DNA of 12,845 bases, taken from contig CAKVFO010000097.1 in NCBI GenBank assembly GCA_934746785.1, positions 1 through 12,845 of the forward strand, given 5' to 3'. Positions 6,130 through 12,845 of this stretch are shown here, piece by piece (position 1 is the stretch's first letter; every line of letters starts with the position of its first letter). The DNA comes from an uncultured Clostridium sp. Lineage in GTDB: Bacteria; Bacillota; Clostridia; Clostridiales; Clostridiaceae. The notes under the pieces were generated by a model. The model searched no databases and was not told the origin of the DNA. It saw nothing but the letters and a program-made list of their open reading frames with translations. The translations under genes were made by a program, and so were the position numbers.

Positions 6130-7158
6130 TTAATATCTTTTTAAAAGTTTAATTATTTTATTACCATCTTTACTTACTACCCCCTCTGAATAAGTCTGTA
6201 AAAACTCGCCTTCATAATTTATATCTATATCCTTTTTTAATTCTTTAAGCTTTTTCTCTTTTGGATAATTCACATATATTTGTCCACTATAATCAATATA
6301 TATATCATTTATATTTTCTTCATTCTTTAATTTAATTCTACTCCACTTAAAGTTTTTTTCAGTCACATCTCCATAATATATCATATCTGTTTTTCCATTA
6401 GAATCATTACAGAAATATACCTTATTATTTTTATCTGTACCCAATATTTTAGGCTTTGCTATATTTGGTATCTTCAAATTATCTGTATCATTAAGTATTG
6501 AAATTTTATTATTACTTTCCATTACTACATTACTGCTTGTTATAGGTACAACCATATTTCCAATTACCGCATCACTTTTAACCTTTTCTAAATCATTCAT
6601 TTGATTAGCATAATATAAATCCGACTTTTCATCTCCATTATTTACCTTAATATATAAACTACTGCTTGCTGTAGAAAATGCTACTAAATCTATTCTTGCA
6701 GAATCAGAAGCTTTTATTTTTATTTCCTTCATATCAAAGTCAGTAACTTCATTTCCTTCCCCGATTTTTGCGTCATAACTTATAGGTATAAAATATTGAC
6801 CTTTGTTATCAATTACTTTTTCAATGGCAATTATTTTATTGCAATCTGTAAGCCACTTATAATATACAAGTTTTCCCTTTACTTCTTTATAACTATTTTC
6901 TTTTTCATCTTTAGTATTAAATATTTTTAAACTTCCATCTATTATATATGAAATAAACTTTCCATCATGTGAAATTTGTATATCATCAGCATTAGCATTA
7001 ATAGTACATTCCATATTTGCAGCATTAGAAGTTTCTACCTTCTTAATTGCATAGCTATTGTTACTAACAAGATAGACTTTTTCTATATATAAAAATGCTA
7101 AATTTTGAATTATTATACCAAATACAGTACATATTAATATCCTTTTTAATACCTTCAT
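6130..7158 (-). CDS. Membrane-anchored protein of unknown function, possibly beta-propeller-like
   Basis: 342 residues. Residues about 5-28 are a hydrophobic segment after a short basic start (MKVLKR), an uncleaved anchor or a signal peptide; the rest should be outside the membrane. The exported part is rich in short beta-strand patterns with Asp-Gly turns, such as ISHDGKFISYIIDGSLKIF (62-80) and IYIDYSGQIYVNY (286-298). This recalls TolB/WD-type propeller repeats, but no family motif is certain. There is no enzyme motif that I recognise. GAGAGG (7174-7169) lies ten bases before the ATG. The gene starts 18 bases after the stop of the phosphodiester glycosidase gene, so the two form an operon and the proteins probably meet at the outer face of the membrane. 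The partner suggests a role in binding or sensing an envelope or extracellular glycan; this is inference only. Confidence 0.8.
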   Translation of the reverse strand: MKVLKRILICTVFGIIIQNLAFLYIEKVYLVSNNSYAIKKVETSNAANMECTINANADDIQISHDGKFISYIIDGSLKIFNTKDEKENSYKEVKGKLVYYKWLTDCNKIIAIEKVIDNKGQYFIPISYDAKIGEGNEVTDFDMKEIKIKASDSARIDLVAFSTASSSLYIKVNNGDEKSDLYYANQMNDLEKVKSDAVIGNMVVPITSSNVVMESNNKISILNDTDNLKIPNIAKPKILGTDKNNKVYFCNDSNGKTDMIYYGDVTEKNFKWSRIKLKNEENINDIYIDYSGQIYVNYPKEKKLKELKKDIDINYEGEFLQTYSEGVVSKDGNKIIKLLKRY

Positions 7159-7176
7159 TCTAAAAAAACCTCTCTT

Positions 7177-8181
7177 TTACTTTGCAACATAAAAAGCTGT
7201 AGCAACTAGTCTTTCTCCATCCCATGCATTGGGAGAATTTCTTACTTCCCCATCATAATACATTGTTGATGAATATCCTCCATCTAATAATCCTACATTA
7301 ACTGCACCTCTCTTTGCCATTACTTCCTGTACATCATAATAAGTTGCCCCTGGCATAGTTATTTTTCTTCCATCCATTACAAGAAATATAACAGTTCCAT
7401 CTGATTTTTGACCTACCGCTGTTCTTGGATTATAACCGCCTTCTAATTTATCACTAACTTGTTTAACTCCATCAACTATAATACTTTTTGCTCTAAAACA
7501 CATTGCTTCTTTTATATTCATCTTTTTTAATTCTTTTAATGAGTGAGAACCAATTACAAGTTTTCCATCCTTCTTAAAGGCTATAACATTTTCCTTATTA
7601 TTTTCATTATACTTTTCTTTTGGATAAATCACCTTGCCTTCTGAAATAACAAATCCCTCTGGTTCTGATGCTGTACCTCCATAAGTTCCATTTCCTGTGA
7701 AAGCTCCTCCATTTATAGCTGCAAGAGCATCATTATCTTCTGCCATTTCACTTGTTCTCTGCCCCATCTTTCCTAAATATTTAGTTATTGAAGCTTTTAT
7801 TTTTAATGGATTTTTTATTTCTAAAATATATGCGGTATATTTATCTTCTTCATCTTGATAAAGCTGTACATCATTTCCTGTAGTACATTCTACAGCAATT
7901 TTATTTAAGTCTTGATTTGCATCATTATTTAAATCTTCTGTCTTTCCCATCATATTATTTAATGTGTCTTCTGAAAAAATATTAGTTAAATAATATGCAT
8001 GTCTAGTTGCAAGTAATGTTGATACAAAAACCTTTCTTACATTTTTATATGGTCCCCAAAATAATAATACTGGAGTAGTAATCCCTATAAACACCAAAGT
8101 ATAAATAATATATAATACTAAATCTAATTTTTTTACTTTTTTAGCCCTTTTCTTTTTTATGATAAACACCTCCTGAAACAC
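7177..8181 (-). CDS. Membrane-anchored phosphodiester glycosidase (NAGPA family)
   Basis: Basic stretch (KKKRAKKVKK, 9-18), one membrane segment (about 20-43), then an exported domain of the family named after N-acetylglucosamine-1-phosphodiester alpha-N-acetylglucosaminidase. Family motifs are AAINGGAF (154-161), NPRTAVGQ (251-258) and LLDGGYSSTMYYDG (298-311). Bacterial members are thought to remove sugar phosphodiesters from wall or capsular polymers; the substrate here is unknown. The start is a problem. The furthest upstream start codon in frame is GTG at 8181, giving 334 residues, but nothing like a ribosome binding site precedes it. AGGAGG (8174-8169) lies inside its first codons and is eight bases before an in-frame ATA (8160-8158) followed by KKKRAKK. 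Translation may begin at that ATA, giving 327 residues, or the ATA is a mutated ATG. The next in-frame TTG lies inside the membrane segment. Confidence 0.88.
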   Translation of the reverse strand: MFQEVFIIKKKRAKKVKKLDLVLYIIYTLVFIGITTPVLLFWGPYKNVRKVFVSTLLATRHAYYLTNIFSEDTLNNMMGKTEDLNNDANQDLNKIAVECTTGNDVQLYQDEEDKYTAYILEIKNPLKIKASITKYLGKMGQRTSEMAEDNDALAAINGGAFTGNGTYGGTASEPEGFVISEGKVIYPKEKYNENNKENVIAFKKDGKLVIGSHSLKELKKMNIKEAMCFRAKSIIVDGVKQVSDKLEGGYNPRTAVGQKSDGTVIFLVMDGRKITMPGATYYDVQEVMAKRGAVNVGLLDGGYSSTMYYDGEVRNSPNAWDGERLVATAFYVAK

Positions 8182-8283
8182 TTTATAATCTTTTTTACAT
8201 CTTGAAAAACTTGCACCGCAGAAAGATAGTCATAATGAATACTTACTCTGAAAAAGGTTTTGAATTTCCTTACTTTTAAAATT

Positions 8284-8322
8284 AAGACCTAAAAAATTAC
8301 TTAATATAACTTTTTAGGTCTT
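8284..8322 (-). terminator. Hairpin after the activase gene
   Basis: AAGACCTAAAAA (8284-8295) and TTTTTAGGTCTT (8311-8322) are perfect 12-base complements around a 15-base loop. It starts five bases after the stop codon at 8328, so it is taken as the end of the activase transcript. The T-run is weaker in that direction (AATTTT follows) than on the plus strand, where TTTATTTA follows the stem. No plus-strand gene ends here, so the plus orientation has no evident use apart from blocking antisense reads. Confidence 0.6.
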
Positions 8323-8327
8323 TTTAT

Positions 8328-11300
8328 TTATCTAGTTACTGCATTTGCACTTTTAAAATATATTTCATTATTACCTGGCAATTCTAAAGTTTCTTCATCT
8401 ATTTTTTTAAATGCTACCGATAACATAAGCTTAATTCTATTTAACTGATTTACATGTGAAGCTCCTGGATCATAATCTACTGCTACTATATTAGCCTTAG
8501 GATATTTTTCTTTTAATGCCTTTATCATGCCTTTACCAGTAACATGGTTTGGAAGACATGCAAATGGCTGCATACAAATAATATTATCTGCTCCACTTTC
8601 AATAAGTTCAATCATTTCTGCTGTTAAAAACCATCCTTCACCAGTTTGATTTCCTAATGATAATATTGGTGATGCCATTTCCCCTAATTCTTTAATATGT
8701 TTAGGTGCACTAAATCTCTTTGATTCATTTAATGCTTTCTTCATTACTTTTCTGTAACTTTCCATCCATGTTATAGCTACAGAACTTTGATTTTTACCTA
8801 TCTTTTTAGCTCCAAGCTTTTCACATTTAAACTTTTCATCATAAGCACTATAGAAGAAGAAATCCATTAAATCTGGCATAACAGCTTCAGCCCCTTCTTC
8901 TTCAATAGTTTTAACAACGTCATTATTGGCTGTTGGATGGAACTTAACTAATATTTCTCCCACAAGTCCTATCCTTGGCTTTACTACATCTAAACATTCA
9001 AGTTCATCAAAGTCCTTTATAATATTCTTTATATTTTTATTAAATTCAGATTTACTTCCTGTTTTAACATTTTCCTTAGCTACTTTATTCCACTTTTCAT
9101 ATAGCTTATTAGCTGAGCCTTTTACCTTTTCATAAGGTCTAGTTCTATATAAAACTCTCATGAATAAATCGCCATAAATTATAGCCATTAATGCTTTTTT
9201 AATAAGTCCATAAGTTATTTTAAATCCTGGCTGCTTTTCCATTCCTAGTGCATTAAATGAAAGTACAGGAATATTTTCAAATCCAGCTTCTTTTAATGCT
9301 TTTCTTAAGAATCCTATATAATTTGTTGCCCTACATCCACCACCTGTCTGACTTATTATAAGTGAAGTATTATTTAAATCATACTTTCCTGATTTTAATG
9401 CATGAATCATTTGTCCAACAACTATAATTGATGGATAGCATGCATCATTGTTAACATATTTCAATCCTTCTTCTACTGCCTCATTATCTATTGATGGCAA
9501 TACCTCAACATTATACCCACTTGCTTTAACAGCTTCTTCAACTATTTCAAAATGTATAGGTGACATTTGAGGTATTAAAATAGTATGTGTTTTTTTCATT
9601 TCTTTTGTAAATACTGGTGTACTATAATCAATCCTTTCTTCTATTGCCTTATAGTTATTTCTTTTTCTTTCCTCCATTGCAGCTTTTAAAGATCTAATTC
9701 TTATTTTTGCTGCCCCTAAGTTATTACCTTCATCTATCTTTAAACAAGTATATATTTTCCCCTTAGCTGCTAAGATCTCTGCTACTTGATCTGTTGTTAC
9801 TGCATCTAATCCACATCCAAAGGAATTTAATTGAATAAGTTCTAAAGAATCTTCCTTTGATATAAAGTTTGCAGCTCTATACAATCTTGAATGATACATC
9901 CATTGATCTACAACTCTTAACTTAGAATCTAATTCTTCTCCTAAATGAGCAACACTATCTTCTGTTAAAACAGCCATATCAAAAGAATTTATTATGTCAG
10001 GAATACCATGATTTATTTCTGGATCTATATGATATGGTCTTCCACATAATACAATACCTGTCTTTCCTGTTTCCTTAAGATACTCTAATACCTCTTTTCC
10101 TTTATTTCTTATATCTTGATCAAATTTATCTCTTTCAGCATAAGCTGCATTTACAGCTTCCTCAGCCTCTGTTTTTGTAACCTTATAATCTGAGAATTCT
10201 TCAACTATTCTTTTTACTAAAGCCTTTCTATTTTCTAATGAGAAGAAAGGTTCTATGAACTTAATATTTTCATCTTTAATAACATCCATGTTATTTTTTA
10301 TGACTTCTGGATAAGATGTTACCATTGGACAGTTATAATGATTATCTGAATCCTTAAATTCTTTTCTTTCATAAGGAATACATGGATAGAAAATTGTTTT
10401 TATTCCTCTATTTATTAATGACATTATATGTCCATGTGATATTTTAGCTGGATAACAAGCTGATTCTGAAGGTATAGTTTCAATTCCAAGTTCATATATC
10501 TTTTTACTTGAAACTGGTGATATCTCTACTCTAAAGCCTAAGTTAGTTAAAAGAGTAAACCAAAATGGATAATTTTCATACATATTTAATACTCTTGGTA
10601 TTCCTATGATTCCTCTTTTAGCTTCTTCTTTCTTTAATGGTTTATAGGCAAACGTTCTCTTAAATTTATATTTATAAAGGTTTGGGATTTCTTCCTTCAC
10701 TTTATCTATTCCAAGTCCTCTTTCACATCTATTTCCAGAAATAAATTCTTCATCTGTGGAAAACTTATTAACAGTTAGTAAGCAGTTATTTCCGCACTTT
10801 CCACATCTTCTAAAGTTTGTAGTCATTTCAAAACTTTCTATTTTATCTTTACTTAATAAAGAAGTTTTACTTTCTTCATTATATCTTTCTTTTGAAATCA
10901 AGGCACATCCAAAAGCTCCCATAATGCCTGCAATATCAGGTCTTACAACTTCACGCTTTGATATAAGTTCAAAACTTCTAAGAACTGCATCGTTATAGAA
11001 TGTTCCCCCTTGAACTATAATCTTTTTGCCCATTTCCTTTTCATTTCTTATCTTTATTACTTTAAATAAAGCATTTTTTATAACAGAATATGATAATCCT
11101 GCTGAAATATCACTTACTTTGGCCCCTTCCTTTTGTGCTTGTTTTACTCTTGAATTCATAAATACTGTACATCTTGAGCCAAGATCAACTGGAGCTTTAG
11201 ACTTTAATGCTTCTTTTGCAAAGTCTTCTATTTTCATATTAAGAGATTTTGCAAAACTCTCTATAAAAGAACCGCATCCTGATGAACATGCTTCATTTAA

Positions 11301-12617
11301 TAAAATAGAATCAATAACTCCATTTTTAATTCTTAAGCACTTCATATCTTGTCCACCTATATCAAGTATAAAATCTACTCCTGGCAAGAAATATTCAGAT
11401 GCCTTATAGTGTGCTATTGTTTCTATTTCACCAATATCAACATGTAATGCTGCTTTTATTAAAGATTCTCCGTAACCTGTTACTGTAGAATTTACTATTT
11501 CAACACCTTGAGGAAGTTTAGAATATAAGTCTTTTAAAATTTCTATCACCTTATTTAGTGGACTTCCTCCATTACTTCCATAATAGCTATAAATTATCTC
11601 TCTATCTTCATTAATAAGAACTACTTTTGTAGTAGTAGACCCTGCATCAATTCCTAAAAATGCCTTACCTGTACATTCTTCTAACTTTCCTCTCTTTGCC
11701 TTAGCCTTTTTATGTCTTTCATCAAAAGCCTTGTACTCTTCTTCATTGTTAAATAAAGGAGGTAATCTATCTATATCTTCTTCTTTCACATCACTTATTT
11801 CTTTAACTTTATCTACTAAATCTGCAAATTTAATTTCTTCATTTTTTCTAGACATAATAGCTGCTCCATAAGCAACAAATAATTGAGAATTTTGAGGGAA
11901 TATTATTTCCTCTTCTCTAAGTTTCAGTGTTTCAATAAACCTATTTCTAAGCTCTGATAGAAAATATAATGGTCCTCCTAAAAATGCTACTTTTCCTCTT
12001 ATAGGCTTTCCACAAGCAAGTCCACTGATTGTCTGATTCACAACTGCTTGTAATATAGATGCTGCTATATCTTCTACTGCTGCCCCTTCATTTATTAAAG
12101 GCTGAACATCTGTTTTTGCAAAAACTCCACATCTTGATGCAATTGGATAAATAACCTTATGGCTCTTTGCAAGTTCATTTAATCCTGAGGCATCAGTATT
12201 CAAAAGTGCTGCCATTTGATCAATAAATGCCCCTGTGCCTCCAGCACAAGTACCATTCATTCTTTGTTCTATTCCACCTTTGAAATATGTAATTTTGGCA
12301 TCTTCGCCTCCAAGCTCAATGGCTACATCTGTAGATGGTATTAATTCTTCTACAGTTTTTGTACATGCAATTACTTCTTGTACAAAATCTATATTCAGCC
12401 AATTAGATACTGAAAGTCCTCCAGATCCTGTGACACTTATAGTAATGTTGGCATCACCTATACTTTTATATGCTTCTCTTATTAATTCAATAATTGTACT
12501 CTTTATATCGGAAAAATGTCTCTTATATTTGCTATAGATAATTTTTTCATTACAATCTAATGCAACTACCTTAACAGTTGTAGAACCAACATCCAATCCT
12601 ATATTGTATCTTTTCAT
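8328..12617 (-). CDS. Acyl-CoA dehydratase activase fusion protein (HgdC/BadF-type)
   Basis: 1429 residues. Two ASKHA ATPase domains of the BadF/BadG/BcrA/HgdC family lie at about 4-260 and 318-575; each starts with a phosphate-binding motif (GLDVGSTTVK, GIDAGSTTTK). C124 and C163 in the first and C444 and C483 in the second have the 39-residue spacing of the two cysteines that hold the shared [4Fe-4S] cluster in the HgdC homodimer, so one chain could supply a complete pseudo-dimer. A CxxCxxxC group (C605, C608, C612, with C631 nearby) follows. Residues about 668-990 look like the activase-associated domain DUF2229 (ESACYP, FYPCIP), and about 1010-1400 like a further dehydratase-type region (NDACYP, GGGCRATN, CMQPFACLPNH). 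HgdC-type activators use ATP to pass low-potential electrons to 2-hydroxyacyl-CoA dehydratases; the partner of this long form is unknown and none is encoded here. AGGTG (12629-12625) lies seven bases before the ATG. Confidence 0.92.
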   Translation of the reverse strand: MKRYNIGLDVGSTTVKVVALDCNEKIIYSKYKRHFSDIKSTIIELIREAYKSIGDANITISVTGSGGLSVSNWLNIDFVQEVIACTKTVEELIPSTDVAIELGGEDAKITYFKGGIEQRMNGTCAGGTGAFIDQMAALLNTDASGLNELAKSHKVIYPIASRCGVFAKTDVQPLINEGAAVEDIAASILQAVVNQTISGLACGKPIRGKVAFLGGPLYFLSELRNRFIETLKLREEEIIFPQNSQLFVAYGAAIMSRKNEEIKFADLVDKVKEISDVKEEDIDRLPPLFNNEEEYKAFDERHKKAKAKRGKLEECTGKAFLGIDAGSTTTKVVLINEDREIIYSYYGSNGGSPLNKVIEILKDLYSKLPQGVEIVNSTVTGYGESLIKAALHVDIGEIETIAHYKASEYFLPGVDFILDIGGQDMKCLRIKNGVIDSILLNEACSSGCGSFIESFAKSLNMKIEDFAKEALKSKAPVDLGSRCTVFMNSRVKQAQKEGAKVSDISAGLSYSVIKNALFKVIKIRNEKEMGKKIIVQGGTFYNDAVLRSFELISKREVVRPDIAGIMGAFGCALISKERYNEESKTSLLSKDKIESFEMTTNFRRCGKCGNNCLLTVNKFSTDEEFISGNRCERGLGIDKVKEEIPNLYKYKFKRTFAYKPLKKEEAKRGIIGIPRVLNMYENYPFWFTLLTNLGFRVEISPVSSKKIYELGIETIPSESACYPAKISHGHIMSLINRGIKTIFYPCIPYERKEFKDSDNHYNCPMVTSYPEVIKNNMDVIKDENIKFIEPFFSLENRKALVKRIVEEFSDYKVTKTEAEEAVNAAYAERDKFDQDIRNKGKEVLEYLKETGKTGIVLCGRPYHIDPEINHGIPDIINSFDMAVLTEDSVAHLGEELDSKLRVVDQWMYHSRLYRAANFISKEDSLELIQLNSFGCGLDAVTTDQVAEILAAKGKIYTCLKIDEGNNLGAAKIRIRSLKAAMEERKRNNYKAIEERIDYSTPVFTKEMKKTHTILIPQMSPIHFEIVEEAVKASGYNVEVLPSIDNEAVEEGLKYVNNDACYPSIIVVGQMIHALKSGKYDLNNTSLIISQTGGGCRATNYIGFLRKALKEAGFENIPVLSFNALGMEKQPGFKITYGLIKKALMAIIYGDLFMRVLYRTRPYEKVKGSANKLYEKWNKVAKENVKTGSKSEFNKNIKNIIKDFDELECLDVVKPRIGLVGEILVKFHPTANNDVVKTIEEEGAEAVMPDLMDFFFYSAYDEKFKCEKLGAKKIGKNQSSVAITWMESYRKVMKKALNESKRFSAPKHIKELGEMASPILSLGNQTGEGWFLTAEMIELIESGADNIICMQPFACLPNHVTGKGMIKALKEKYPKANIVAVDYDPGASHVNQLNRIKLMLSVAFKKIDEETLELPGNNEIYFKSANAVTR

Positions 12618-12805
12618 TTTTACACCTACTTATTATTATTATGCTAATTTATATTATACCTTTTAGACCATGTTTTTCAAGTTCTAGTTTAATATATTAA
12701 ATTATATATATACATCCTTTTTAAGTTATATAGAGTTTGCCTTTTGTATATAATATATAAACTATGTCTATAATCGTAATAACACAATTTATACTAGGAG
12801 GTAAT
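12618..12805. promoter_or_regulatory. Divergent intergenic region
   Basis: 188 very AT-rich bases between the activase gene and the plus-strand gene at the edge. It holds the activase promoter, candidate -10 boxes for the plus-strand gene (TATAAT at 12749-12754 and 12769-12774, both without a good -35), and a perfect 14-base palindrome TTTAATATATTAAA (12688-12701) seven bases upstream of the activase -35. The palindrome could be an operator acting on both directions or only AT-rich background. Confidence 0.5.
12653..12680 (-). promoter_or_regulatory. Promoter of the activase gene
   Basis: TTGAAA (12680-12675, five of six), a 16-base spacer and a perfect TATAAT (12658-12653). The start point would be near 12646, about 28 bases before the ATG, a normal leader length. 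Confidence 0.65.
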
Positions 12806-12845
12806 ATGAACTTTTTTAATGAAGGTAACAAACTATATAATATAC
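12806..12845 (+). CDS. Start of a plus-strand gene cut by the window edge
   Basis: ATG at 12806 follows AGGAGG (12796-12801) by four bases, the strongest ribosome binding site on the plus strand. Thirteen codons are visible, MNFFNEGNKLYNI, and the frame is open to the edge. The EGNKLY pattern is typical of the first helix of tetratricopeptide repeats, so a TPR protein is a fair guess, but thirteen residues cannot prove a family. Confidence 0.6.
   Translation, partial: MNFFNEGNKLYNI

Noticed and set aside
8182..8220. TATAAA at 8187-8182 as -10 of the NAGPA-family gene
   Set aside because: No -35 lies at the right distance and the transcript would start inside the ribosome binding site.

Overview
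The window reads as chromosomal DNA of a low-GC, AT-rich Gram-positive anaerobe, most likely Clostridium sensu stricto. Supporting signs are the very A+T-rich codon use, strong AGGAGG-type ribosome binding sites, a cellulosomal scaffoldin beside a dockerin-bearing xyloglucanase, and a long 2-hydroxyacyl-CoA dehydratase activase fusion. A solventogenic or plant-fibre-degrading species with a small cellulosome cluster fits, but the sequence alone does not fix the species. Every complete gene lies on the minus strand, so the gene order in transcription runs from right to left. Only a 40-base gene start at the right edge is on the plus strand.

Left part (1-5000), the edge of a cellulosome cluster: the first 587 codons of a secreted scaffoldin (signal peptide, CBM3, X2 module, two cohesins, cut by the window edge) lie downstream of a complete GH74 xyloglucanase with a C-terminal type I dockerin. 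A terminator separates the two, so each should have its own promoter. Their upstream regions share a two-part sequence block (11 + 12 identical bases with a variable spacer), and each also has a CcpA/cre-like inverted repeat. This suggests coordinated expression. The enzyme is the kind of protein that docks onto the cohesins of such a scaffoldin.

Middle part (5000-8325), a housekeeping and envelope segment: a type I 3-dehydroquinate dehydratase (aroD) preceded by an unlisted 44-codon gene, then a two-gene operon of a membrane-anchored phosphodiester glycosidase (NAGPA family) and a membrane-anchored protein of unknown function. The small gene has a clear promoter and a strong terminator. That terminator abuts the aroD ribosome binding site and contains the best candidate -10 box for aroD. 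The NAGPA-family gene has no conventional start codon at the right distance from its strong ribosome binding site: an ATA stands where ATG would be expected.

Right part (8284-12845): a 1429-residue fusion with two ASKHA-type activase domains, cysteine clusters and C-terminal dehydratase-like regions, without dehydratase partner genes in view. A divergent, AT-rich 188-base intergenic region separates it from the start of a plus-strand gene.

No rRNA, tRNA, CRISPR array, insertion sequence or phage gene was seen. Nothing found amounts to a wholly new system. The most useful leads are the shared regulatory block, the terminator/promoter overlap before aroD, the ATA start, the divergent cohesin pair with unusual dockerin contact residues, and the small unlisted gene.
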